NCBI RefSeq assembly: GCF_030867145.1
Contig: NC_134414.1
Span: 68,206,814-68,270,813 of the forward strand
Direction: 5' to 3'
Length of the DNA: 64,000 bases
Source: Opisthocomus hoazin
Lineage: Eukaryota > Chordata > Aves > Opisthocomiformes > Opisthocomidae
The notes beneath the pieces were generated by a model. That model was not told where the DNA came from, made no database searches, and saw only the letters and a list, made by a program, of their open reading frames with translations. The translations under genes were made by a program, and so were the position numbers. Positions 29,661 through 41,500 of this stretch are shown in pieces (position 1 is the stretch's first letter; each line of letters starts with the position of its first letter).

Positions 29661-29678
29661 GCCCCACGTTTGGGCGCA
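29661..29678 (-). other. Primer binding site, tRNA-Lys-like
   Basis: The plus strand reads gccccacgtttgggcgc, which resembles the 3' end of tRNA-Lys (GCCCCACGTTGGGCGCCA from memory) with one extra T and a changed end. It starts about seven bases inside the 5' LTR, where a primer site belongs. Confidence 0.7.
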
Positions 29679-29685
29679 AATTTAA

Positions 29686-30107
29686 TGTTTTGGTTTCGGC
29701 TGCTTCCGGCAACAAAAGCGCCATGCGGCTGCCCCTCCCCCCACTACGGTGCGGAGGAGAATGGAAAGAAACAGGCAGAAACTGGTGGGTCGGGATAAGG
29801 GTAATTTAACAGAACAGCAAACAGAGGGAACAGGAACAACAACGATACAAACAAGGAGAAAAACACGACAAAACAGATCGCAGAACAGACCCGCTCTCCC
29901 GGACAGGACCGGTGCCGCACCCTCCCGAGCCGCGAGTGAGTCCCCGCCGCGCCGCCTCCCCCACCAGAACCCAGCGTGACGGCACATGTATGGAATACCC
30001 TGCTCTGTTTGGCCAGGTGGGGTCAGCCCCCACCCCCCAGCTGTGCCGGCTGTGCCCCTTCCTGGAGTCCGGTGAAAATTAACCCTGTCCTGGCCAAACC
30101 CAGGACA
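29686..30107 (-). repeat. 5' LTR of the provirus (422 bp)
   Basis: On the minus strand it begins TGTCCTGG and ends CCAAAACA, so it has the standard TG...CA ends. It is GC-rich in the middle and has no clear TATA box or AATAAA. It contains GGTATTCCATACA upstream of a GC-rich stretch that could be a core promoter. It is about 95% identical to the LTR at 23474-23897. The first 22 bases form a hairpin. Confidence 0.95.
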
Positions 30108-30112
30108 GATAT
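30108..30112. repeat. Proviral target-site duplication, right
   Basis: gatat follows the last LTR base (CA end on the plus strand) and matches 23469-23473. With an A shared between LTR end and flank, a 6-bp reading (agatat) is formally possible. Confidence 0.88.
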
Positions 30113-31365
30113 GTAGATTATAGAGAAAATATAAGATTTCACAACTATCAACAGTTTTTGAAGAAACCAGAGGAAATCTAGTGATTTTCATACAAAATCA
30201 GAACTTCAGAAGACAAAAGCGTAATTTTTATTAATAGATATTTTGTGAATTTAATTCAAGCCACCAAAACCAAACACAACATACATTTTAGATTTGTTAA
30301 ATTTATAATTTCTGATATGTATTATGACCTTGTATATATATTGCATGTATGTAAAGCAGAAAAATAATTCAAATAGACTTGTGTTTTCAGCTGTTTTGGG
30401 AGACAACAAAAAAGTTTGAGAAATCACAGTTGTTAACAGAAATCTGGCATACTGTTGTCAAAGAATGGAAAAAAATCCATGTTATTCTGTTGCTTTTCTT
30501 AGCAACGTTGTTGTTCTTTCTTACCAATGGAAAGAAGACAGATAAATGGGATTATTGATGCATCATGGCAACCACATACATACAGTAAATAACTGCATAT
30601 ATCTAACTATCATCTCATCTTTTCACCATCACCCAAACTTTAGGCACTCTATATTTGAAAGACCAACAGTCCTGGCTATTAGACAAGACATTATGTTGAA
30701 AAGATAGTATTACATAAGAATAAAGTAATCTTTCATGCACAGAAACATAACTACAAAATCTCAGAAGGGTTTAGTGGTAATTTTTCTCACCTAAATAAAT
30801 TAAACCTACATTACTTTGTTCCTGTAGGAAAACACTAAATATACTTTTGAAAAAGTGCACCAATCAATGTTGGTTTTATATACCTGTATTCACACGCATG
30901 GATGCAGAACAATCATCCTAAAAATCTCCTTGGTATTTTAAAATTATTAATAATATAATGATAAAAATATATTATTCATTAGACAGATTAATTCATTATT
31001 TGGAATTCATTTTATTTCTATTGTACAAGTTTCTAGCCAACGCCTGGAAGCAGAAAGTTTTTTATGACTTCAGAGACCAAGCACCCATCACAAATAACCA
31101 GTGGCAGCAATTCAAGGAATGAACACTTTGTAAACAAAACAGACCCTAAACTGCATTTGCTTCTCTAATCATTGCAGATAAAAGATGGATTCAGAGCTAA
31201 GAAGAAGAAAGCGAGGTTGTGTGGAGAATTATTAGAAAATAACAGTGTGTGCTTTTTCTCTAAGAGCATCAGGAAGAGCACTTATTATTGTACATTTCTG
31301 GGGAATAACAGTCCAGATATTGTCTCTTTCTAAGATATTTTCTGTCTCATATCACAGATGAGGTT
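30113..31365. other. Large NALF1 intron between provirus and CR1
   Basis: AT-rich intron with no recognised gene or repeat. Confidence 0.6.
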
Positions 31366-31962
31366 ATCATAGAATCATAGGTTGGAAAAGACCCATAAGA
31401 TCATCGAGTCCAACCATCCACCCAACACCATCATTCCTACTAAACCCTATCCTGAAGTGCCACATTTACACATTTTTTAAACACCTCCAGGGATGAGGAC
31501 TCAATCGACCTCCCTGGGCAGCCTGTTCCAATGCTGACCACTCTTTGAGTAGGGAAATTTTTCCTAATATCCAATCTAAACCTCCCCTGATGCAACTTGA
31601 GACCATTGTCTCTTTTCCTATTGCTAGTTAGTTGGAAGAAGAGACCAACACCCGCCTCACTACAACCTTCTTTCAGGTAGTTGTAGAGAGCAATAAGGTC
31701 CTTCCTCATCCTTCTCTTCTCCAGACTAAACAGCCCCATCTCCCTCAGCAGCTCCTCGTAAGACTTCTTCTCTAGGCCCCTCACCAGTCGTGTTGCTCTT
31801 CTCTGGACACGCTCCAGCACCTCAATGTCCTGCTTGTAGTGAGGGGCCCAGAACTGAACACAGCACTCCAGATGCGGCCTCACCAGTGCCAAGTACAGGG
31901 GCACGATCACCTCCCTACTCCTGCTGGCCACTCTGTTCCCGGTACAAGCCAGGATGCCAATT
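31366..31962 (-). mobile_element. CR1 LINE 3' fragment
   Basis: It starts on the plus strand with ATCATAGAATCATAGGTTGG (CR1 3' end, reversed). The minus strand retains an almost unbroken piece of ORF2: [61 protein letters not shown] and [10 protein letters not shown] one-base loss near 31530 shifts the last part. Similarity ends at gatgccaatt, so the 5' truncation is near 31962. Same direction as NALF1. Confidence 0.93.
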
Positions 31963-33581
31963 AGACAATGTCTCAGATTTATTCTTTCCAGTCTTGAAAG
32001 ACCATCAGACAGAACTATTAGGTAATATGGCTGCATCATTTACCTAGAGAGGGGTCAATATTTGCTGCCCACAATGTGTGCAATATTGCCAGGTAGAACA
32101 GTGGCTGACCACAGCCCTGGTTATTACACTAGCCAACTTGCAACTGGCTGTGCAACGGTACAATATTAATTTTAGTTGTATGACCAGTATTTACTAAGAC
32201 TGCAAAATGATGGGAAGATAGAGTCATATTACTACATATTTATGCTCATAGTCTTTCTCCCTCCCCCTCTCATTATCTCACACTCATACATGCACAATAC
32301 ATGTGATCCTAAATAACCTGATTTCTGTCAAAATAGACTGAGTACGTAACCTGAATCATCTGAGTCACACTATGTGACATGTATCAGTGGAATAGAATGG
32401 AAAAGCTCAATCAGCTTCATTCCCTGCCAATTCTTCATAGTTTTCAAGAGATGAATTCAGCTCTCTTCTGCCTCTTACCCCGCCGTTCTTGACTGCCATT
32501 GCTATCACAGTTCTTAATGAACAGTGAGAAATTTCCAGGAAGTACTTACTTTAGTTATTCTCCATGAAAATTACTTTATTTTTTCCTCACTGAACAAAAA
32601 TGTGATGTTACTGGCTGGTTTGTCAAAACAATAATACAAAAGGGAACCTAGAAATCATCCCATAGCTCTTACTGTGTACATGTGGAGGGTGGTGGGAGGG
32701 AAAGCATGTAGGAAGAGGGAAGTCACAACAGAAACTCTCAAAATGGTAAATTTTCTGAATCAAAAAAAATTTTAGCAGCTTTGCGCTGAGGCTTTGCAAT
32801 TGTATTCATTCCTTAGTATGAAAATGAAGCGTTCAGATAGAGAACAACTTCATAATTTCACCTACCAGTTGAAAAAGAAGAGACCCCTCATGAACTTCAG
32901 AGGGGGTCTGTTCATTGACATTTTCAACCACATCAGGAAATTGTACTTTATTGCGATAAAGGAATTAACATCATTGCCTTGAGAGTGTTGTATGATTCCA
33001 GATCAACTTCTCCCAAAACTTGTGAGCAATTTGAGCTAAATTCTGCGGTCTTTATGCATATTGAGGAGTATCTCAGGCTGTGACTGACTAATCAGTTGAT
33101 TTTTCCAAGAATATTAATGGAATAACTTCTTACGTAACCTGAGCTTTTTCAGAAGAATTGGACACAGAAATGGCATTCATTAAAAATATATATGCATATA
33201 AAAAAAATCTGGGTTACAGAAAAGTATGTGGCCTTCATGTATTTAGTGTGTTCTACCCCTGTGGTTCCCAGCCCATGCTGACTCACTGACAACAGTGAAT
33301 AAGCTGTGTATGGAAGGCAAAATCCTTCTTTTCCTGTCAGTATTAGTATACTAATTTCTGTAGCCAAAAGTAACCTTAAAAATTCTAGTATGCAACATAC
33401 CGCTTATATGCAATGGGTGACGTCTACTTCACATGCCTAATCTATGCCTGATTCGTAGAGTTATGACTGTATGAACTATTTAAAGGCATTATGTGTGCAT
33501 TTAAAGTTAGAGCATATGTTTAAATCCCATGCTTTGCTTTTTTTTGAGTTTGGGTGAATTGTTGCCTCTATGTGGTATTAC
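31963..33581. other. Large NALF1 intron, 1.6 kb between CR1 copies
   Basis: AT-rich, with no coding or repeat family recognised. Short frames only. Confidence 0.6.
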
Positions 33582-33826
33582 AGAATCACAGAATCACAGA
33601 ATGGTAGGGATTGGAAGGGACCTCTGTGGGTCAACTAGTCCAACCCTCCTGCCAAAGCAGGGTCACCTACAGCAGGCTGCAGAAGACCTTGTCCAGGCGG
33701 GTCTTGAATATCTCCAGAGAAGGAGACTCCACAACCTCCCTGGGCAGCCTGTTCTAGTGCTCTGTCACCCTCAGAGGGAAGAAATTCTTCCTCCTGTTCA
33801 GACGGAACTTCCTGTGCTTCCTGTGA
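33582..33826 (-). mobile_element. CR1 LINE 3' fragment, short
   Basis: On the plus strand it begins AGAATCACAGAATCACAGAA, then TGGTAGGGATTGGAAGGGACC. This matches the 3' end subfamily of the plus-strand CR1 at 61437-63381 in reverse. About 245 bases cover the 3' UTR and the last ORF2 codons. A five-base match (attac) at 33577-33581 and 33828-33832 may be a target duplication, but is too short to rely on. Confidence 0.9.
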
Positions 33827-36800
33827 CATTACCACAATCAATAATGTTGTCTCTTTTAGGGTTTCTATCGCCAACCTTCTATGAAATATTTTTAAAGTAT
33901 CTACTTCAGTTTAACTTCCTTTACTTCATTTTAGTTTATTTTAGTATCCCACAGCCTGAAAGGGTAGGGTCACCAGGTATATTAGGGAGCTAAAAATAGT
34001 GGTAGTTCTCTTCATGAGCTGAGATGTTGTCAATAACTGTTGGAGAAAACATTCTAAGCCTTCACTTACCCAAACAAAGACATCCACTCATCCACTCAGA
34101 CCTATGCCTGAACATTGGCCAGGCAAAGATGATCAAACAATATATATAGGAAATAAGGGGATGAGATCTTAATGCAGTTATGGGTTTCACACCAGCAAAG
34201 ACAGACCTCAGAGGAGCAAGCCTATTTCTTCCTGTGATAAAGCTTTTGCTGTAAAATTCACTTTAAATGTTATGCATGCTGTACAGCAGGGAAGTAATAG
34301 CTGCTGTCACCTACCAGCTAACACACTGTCTGTGCAGTGCAGTCTCTAAAAGGTTTTTTATATTTGGATCACCAGGGTATTATATGTTGGTTTGAGTGAC
34401 AGTGCATCTTCTGTAAGAAGCATTTGGGTCAATCTCAGTGTCTGCTTTGTGCATCAGGACATGAGATATCATGTTGTACAAGCAGAGATGTCTTATAGAT
34501 AGCTTACGAGTGTATTTTATATAGACTACACAACCAAAATATAGATGGCTAACTGGTACAAGATCTGATTAAGTCTGACAAAGGTAGTGTTACAAAAGTG
34601 AACTCCCTCAGGAACTTTGTCAGTTTTGAATAGTAAGGACTGCCTGACTTCAGGAAAACTGCATTTTGCATGTGTACTTTGGAATAAAAATCAGCTCTTG
34701 CAGAGACACTTCTGCCCATGAGAGCTGCAGCACTACTGATGATGTTTCTCTTCTGCTGGCCTTCATTCCCAGTCCTATTCTGAGACCATGGGCAGCCTCA
34801 GGATAGGGCTGAGTAAGCACACGAACAGCGCAGTAATAGTGACTGGGTAGGAGAGATCAATCCTTCGTAAGGCATCTTTGCCAATGAGAGTCAGTGATCC
34901 CGTCATGTGACTAAACTTTCTTCATTACATGCAGAAGAAAACATATAACAAAACAGTAGCTTTCATATATGTTGTTTGCTGAAAATAAGGTATTTCACAG
35001 GAACAGGCTTTCCACGGACAAAAGTTAAAAAAAAAAAGTTGTTTTCATTTTATTTCAACACTATCCAAATCAAAAAATTTTGACTGGGGGAATATTTTTC
35101 AATAAGGTTCAAACATTTATTTCCAAATAAACTATTGTCATTCTGTTTATACAGCCAAATATTGCTCATAAAACATTCATTTAAATACAAATCACACTCT
35201 TTTGTATTTTATTACATTAATATTGACTCAAAGATGTTCTGCTTTTTGGTGAAGTTACTTTGTACATGCACACACACTCACACCCGCACCCACAGCTTAT
35301 TTTTCCCTGAGGAATTCTACTTTTTGGGTTTGTTTTGGTTTGTTTTTTTTTTTTCAATCAGATCCACAATGAACACAAATTAACAATCCTAGTTTCCTGT
35401 AGAACAAACATAGTATTTTCCAGTTATTCCATGCTACTTGCATTTTTAAAATTCCTTGTGTTAAAAGACCGCATGAAGAAAATAGAACGTCTGTTTCATA
35501 CTGTGGAAAGTTATGCCTGAAATTTACAGTAATTTGGGAAAAAACACATTTGTCTGGTGGTTATTCTAACCTTTGATTTTATTTATATTTTGTTCTAATG
35601 AATACTTTCTGTACCTGCATGGTTGGAATATCATAAGATACATATTTTAATATTTATCTAGAAGATCTTGATGCCAGAGAATATAAACAATTGTATTACA
35701 GAACAAAAACTTCTGGTGTTTCCTAAATGATGGTAAATTAAATAGGTAAACTTGTTTCTTTCCCTATTTTACCTATTGTATAAGAATTTCATTTGAAAGG
35801 CATGCATGCTATTTTATTTGAAGGTAGAGGAAAGCTAAAACAAGGTTGGAATTTGTTTGCCAGAACATTGTTGATCTTAACTTCAGTTCATATACTGCAT
35901 AACAAGAGTTCTTGTAACCAAATACAAATGAAAGGAATGACAAGCTGCTCTGCTTATATCTTTGTTGTTCATATCGGAAAAGACAACTAGAAAGATGCAA
36001 ATATGTCAGCTCCTAATACAAATATGTTTCTTTGATTACGGAGAAGTTACTGCAGAGAAGATTGCATCGATGTCTCACTGTCACTTTGGTATTCTTAAAA
36101 AGAAATTGGACACAGATATAGAAGAGATCTATAATGTTCCTATCTGTCAAAATAAATTAAATTTCTGCAAGGACCAGATGCTGTGTGAAAACCAGATCCA
36201 TCAGCCCTATCTTTCTGGTGATTAATCATCCAGTCAGCTGGGGTCATCATAGTGATTAACTTCACTGTTGTTTTATAATGCCCTAAAACCTGAACTCATC
36301 ATCTGTATCAGAATTCAGTCTTAGCTCTTACTTAACACCGCAAAGAAATTTTCTTTTGAAGATCATAAACATCCCTTTGGGTGATCTTAAAGGAAATTGA
36401 AAATTAAGTAACTAATTACAGAAATTAGTAGTCTGGTAAAAAGTAAAAAGGAGGCACTATCCTTTGATTTTCTGAGCTTAATAGTACTCCATCTGATAAG
36501 ATACTGTACTAAAATGTTCAAATGACTAAAATAAAACAAATGAATAATCTTTAGAGTGTCTGATCAGCTTCCCTGGAAGATCTTAGGACTACTGACTTTG
36601 AGTCAGTTAGCAATGGGCAAGGGCCTGTTTTAAAATTTTACTGTCTGTTCTAAAAATACATCAGAATTCATGAACCAAGGAACATGTCAAGGCTGGAAAG
36701 TCTTTGTGTTCAACCCTGCTCTCCATCACTTTTAAAGTCTATATAAATAGAGTAGTCTATATAAATGACAAAATGATAAATCATACTAATAGTAGTATAT

Positions 36801-37918
36801 ATAAATCAGCTCAACATGACATTATTCAGAAGATTGGTACTGCTGACTACTAGTGTATGCAGGAGGCCAGGACAGTCTCTCTCTTCATATCTTCTGCTTC
36901 CTCAAATTAAGGACCTGATTGTTCTGCCTAGAAACTTCCAGTGTTGTTCAGAAGAGACAATTCCTTATGGGCCTATCAACTTTCAACAGCTGATGCAGAT
37001 TCCTGGCAGATGAGGGGACTTGTCATAGGCTGATACAAAAAGAAATATTTTTCTGTTCCTTGATTTTTTCATTCCATTTGGAATTACAACCTCTTTAAGC
37101 ATAAGACTTGTTAAGTTTTGATGTGAAATTTTCATCTTGATCGCGGAGGCTGAAAATTTCTCTGTCTAAAACCAAGTAAGCGTCTGAAAATTCAGTAAAT
37201 AAAATGACAAAAGCTAGAGACAAGGAGCCAGTGGATCCAGAAGAAATATGAAAATTAAGACACCAGAGGTAAGAAAAATGCTTTAGAATCTGGAATCTAT
37301 TTAAAAAGCAAAAAATCCCCAGAACTCATAACAGTGGAAGGAGCCTGTTATAGTGTAGACTCGATTAAGGATGTTATTTGTATTACCAACTCAAGTTTAT
37401 TTTAATCACGGTAACTTGAAATTGATTAGAAGGACATTATTGTGTTGTAAACTATCTAGAGACAAAACAGACTGGCCTTACTCTTTAGACACTTTTGAAT
37501 GCAGGAACAGGTTCAGAGACATCACTGCACTAGGTTGCTAGACCCAATATCCTCAAGTCATGCTACCTCTCCCCCTTTAATGTATAGATTGATATAAAGA
37601 CCTCAGAGTTGTGTGCTGTTGTTATGACTTTGAAGTGAGACATCCAGACATCTGAAGACAGTCAGTGCCTGAGCAACCGCCAACAAAAGGAGACAGGTAC
37701 CCCCTTCTCACAGTTTTTTTCTCACACAGCTCTGGTCTGAGGCAACAGCTGCACCAAAAGCTGACTTGAGCCCAGGCAGGAAAACCTTGCCTAGATGGGG
37801 ATATATATGGAGATATATATGACACTGCAGCCAGAGCCATGAGAGTTTGTGATCATGCATTCGATAAATCTTATTTTCTGGGAGAGCACGATAAGCTCTC
37901 CAAAGACTTCACCAATAA
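33827..37918. other. Large NALF1 intron, 4.1 kb
   Basis: No exon or transposon recognised. It contains a CA-rich patch (35264-35296), a T-run near 35345 and a repeated gatatatat motif at 37799-37820. The plus-strand frame 35962-36225 has no family similarity. Confidence 0.55.
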
Positions 37919-38589
37919 TCATAGAATCATAGAATCATTAAAGTTGGAAAAGACCTCTAAGGTCTTCAAGTCACCCCAACACCACCATGCCTGCTAAACC
38001 ATGTCCTGAAGTGCCACATCTACACATTTTTTGAACACCTCCAGGGATGGGGACTCCACCACTTACCTGGGCAGCCTGTTCCTATGCCTGACCACTCTTT
38101 CAGTAAAGAATTTTTCCCAAACATCCAATCTAAACCTCCCCTGGCGCAACTTGAGGCCATTGCCTCTCGTCCTATCTCTAGTTACTTGGGAGAAGAGACC
38201 AACACCTGCCTCACTACAACCTCCTTTCAGGTAGTAGTAGAGAGTGATAAGGTCTCCCCTCAGTCTCCTCTTCTCCAGACTAAACAACCCCAGTTCCCTC
38301 AGCTGCTCCTCATAACACTTGTTTGCTAGATCCTTCACCAGCTTTGTTGCTCTTCTCTGGACACGCTCCAGCACCTCAGTGACCTGCTTGTAGTGAGGGG
38401 CCCAAAACTGAACACAGGATTCGAGGTGTGGCCTCACCAGTGTGGGGGTCAATCACCTCCCTACTCCTGCTGGCCACATTATTCCTGATACAAGCCAGGA
38501 TGCCATTGGCCTTCTTGGCCACCTAGGCACACTGCTGGCTCATGTTCAGCTGGCTGTCAGCCAGCACCCCCAGGTCCTTTTCCACCAGG
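37919..38589 (-). mobile_element. CR1 LINE 3' fragment
   Basis: It starts ATAGAATCATAGAATCATTA on the plus strand. The minus strand encodes [76 protein letters not shown] and [19 protein letters not shown]. Compared with the copy at 31366 it lacks about a dozen bases near 38442. CR1 similarity stops at tccaccagg. Same direction as NALF1. Confidence 0.93.
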
Positions 38590-41500
38590 AAATAAGTTCA
38601 ACAATAAGCTCAACCAAGAGTAGACGTCCCAGGTGAGGAGCTTCCCTGATCTGGTGTGAGCGTGCAAGGGATTAGACATTTGCTGCAGCAGAATGAAGCT
38701 TGTTATTACAGGAGACTGCAGAGCAACAGGACAACTTACACATACATTTTTTGTCATTTCACCTGCCAATCTGGTGATCACCGGCATAGATACTGCAACA
38801 CAATCTTCTCACCTCTGATTTCCTAGCAGAGTTGGAAGCATCAAGTGTCTACCTAAGGGTCCGTGCAAACTGTCAATAGTTTGGCCCACAGTGACAGTTC
38901 ACATCTATAAATTCATGATTCAGAGCTCTTACACCATAGAAAACAGTATTCATGAGACTTCAAGCTTTTAAACACCTTAAGAAGCCCTTGTTGCTTTTTA
39001 AGTTTTTGCTTTCTCTGTAAAATCTCACCATAATATAGTTTGAGAAATCCCTTGAAAGCAGCAAGCGTACAAACCCCATGTTCCCTCTAAGTTTATAATT
39101 CATCAGCAGGCTCATAGTTCATTGGCTGTCTTTGAACTTTATATATATTAAACCTCCCATTACTGGGTTTACCATGGAGAGAAATTGAAGTGTATTTTTG
39201 GTCCTTTCTACTACATTTACACATGTATAAGGGTAATAAAAAAAAATTTAAGATATTTAAGATCCCATCCAATTATTCAAGCACTACTGTCATATACTGT
39301 GCCACACAGGTAGACAGATTGCTAATTCAGTTGAACGCAAAATTAAATCTTTGTCAGATAAATTCTCCACCATTAAGAGCAAGGTTGGAAGCAGAGAGTA
39401 TTGCCAGATATTCTTGCTGACATTCTGAGACTAAAGTGAAATTTCTCAAGTACTATTAACACTATAATGCTTATTCAAATACCTAGATTTATCAAGTTTT
39501 TCCACTTAAAATCTAATACATCTTTTATATCCCCTGAAATTGTAATGGTTCTTTACCACTTTAAGCCACTTAAACTTGATTATTGGTAAATTCAAAGGAA
39601 CAAATAGAAAGATGAGATATTGAATTGTAATTCCATTGAAGGCAAAACAGTGACTGACTGGCAGCTCCTGGAAGGAAGAAATAGGTCTAAATCCTCCAAA
39701 CCTTGTTGTATTTTCAGAGTTTCCAACAAAGACCCAGGAATACTCAGTGATTCCAGCCCAAGGGTGTCAGCTTTCAGCATTACTATACAATTCTGCAGAA
39801 GAAATAGCTGATTTTAGTAATATATACAATGTATATGACACTTCTCATCTTCATATTGCCTAATACTGGGATCGGTTCTGTGTGCCTAATCCTGGGAAAA
39901 AGATTTTGTTTTATGCTAGACTCTTGGGACTAGCTGAGGTAGAAATTACAAGACAGGTTACATTAGGTATCATCTTCAGCTAACAAAAAAAAAAAGCCTT
40001 ATCTAGTTGTATGATGAGTGTGATACTACTCTGTGAGTGCCTGTACTAGCGGTTATCTCCATAAAGAGAAATACCCCTTGCTTTCCCTCTGCCAGATTTC
40101 CATCATATTTAATAGCATCAAATCTAAAATGTATATTTTTATCTGAAATATCAAAATATTTTCACTATTGACGCAGTATCATTGTGGGAAACTGAATAAA
40201 ACACTGTATCATAAGATGCAGTGCTTGCTATAAAATTCTTCCTATTTAATCCTATTGGATTATATGATGCTATTTCAAATTGAGGCATTTTGCTTAAACA
40301 TCTATATTCTTGTTATACATTAGACATTAATATCAATTTACTTACAGCTAAAGTGTGCCTTTAGAGGCATCCTGTGAAGTGTGGTTCTATCTTGGTGAGA
40401 AGCAGGGGATTTTGGGCTCAGTTTTTTTCATATTTAATTTGTATTCCTTCGCTGATGGGTATGTAGTAATGATATCCAAAAAGAAACTGTGTCTTCTGCA
40501 GAGATATTGTAGAAGAGTTACACACAAATGAAACAAGATGAGCTTATAATGAATGCACTAAATCACTACTACTTTATTTTTACGGCATTATATGTATTTA
40601 ACTTTGCCATCACAATAGCATGTTTGTCCCCTCTTTCTTTTCATAAAGGATTGCCTAAGTTATGCAAAATTGGTATTTGTGCAAGCTGTTGTAAAAGGAA
40701 CTTTTTCTCTCTGAACAAAAGTGTTGTTTCCTCTCAGATTTTCAAATATTTACTTCATTGCAGTTTTTCTTAGATGATTTCATGTGCTACGTTGGGTCAA
40801 GTCTGAAGGCAACTATCTGCTGACACATCTAACAATTTGCATAGGTCAGTAGCATCAGGAAAAATACTGAGATGTGGAGTTTTGCCCTTCAAGTTTACTT
40901 TCATTTGTTGTTGCTACAGCTTGTTCAGCAAATAGGTGACAACACTAGAAGACTACCAAAGAACCTGAGAACAAAACATCTGACCTGTTACCAAAAATTT
41001 TATAGTTTGTCATTAAGAAAAGTTAATAGATTAGATGGGTTGAGAGTAGAAAATATTATACTTTACATTTCAGAATGGTTCCTTGAGTCATCCAGACACT
41101 CTCCGACAAGTAAACCACAGACATATTTGGAGGCCAATAAGTTGTTTAAAATAATATCTAGAAGTGGAATAATATAACAAAATGTAAACACGGATATGAG
41201 AAAGGCTAATCAGCCTGAATTCTGCAAAGGTAAATTCTCTCTGTAATGAATTAGAACTCTTCCAAAGCATAAAAATGAAAATGTGATCCTGGTGACAATT
41301 TATTTAGCCCCTCAAAAATCCATTAGCAAGGTCTCTAAAGTAGGTAGTAAACAAATTACATTATTATTGCTTGAGAGTAGTACACAGTCACGTATATGGA
41401 CTGTGTAAGTGGAAACAAAGGAAGGAAAAAACTCAATTTTCATCAGTACAAAAAGTTAAAAGCAGAGTGTCTCAGGTTTTCATATATGCAATGTTTTGCT

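Larger units (their letters stand above)
23474..30107 (-). mobile_element. Endogenous retrovirus, ERV-L-like provirus (gag-pro-pol, no env), inactive
   Basis: A 6.6-kb provirus lies on the minus strand inside the large NALF1 intron, in the same direction as the gene. In proviral order: 5' LTR 30107-29686, a tRNA-Lys-like primer binding site, gag, protease, reverse transcriptase, RNase H, integrase, 494 bp of non-coding sequence, a purine-rich tract, and the 3' LTR 23897-23474. A perfect 5-bp duplication (gatat) flanks it. The Gag has WLLRCWDNGASSLELEG and SLWRRLLSRVRKRYPF blocks, no CCHC zinc knuckle, and the integrase ends in a WLVNTRGSTN block. These, with the 5-bp duplication and lack of env, fit ERV-L-like class III elements of birds. 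The Lys-type primer site is not what I expect for classical ERV-L. Eight in-frame stops and one frameshift make it non-coding as a whole. Confidence 0.95.

Noticed and set aside
35962..36225. Plus-strand 87-codon frame as an exon
   Set aside because: No splice-bounded similarity, wrong strand for NALF1, AT-rich chance composition.
36676..36730. Possible old CR1 scrap (aaggctggaaagtctttgtg, ttcaaccctgctctcc)
   Set aside because: Resembles the start of a reversed CR1 3' end but is too short and diverged to support without alignment.
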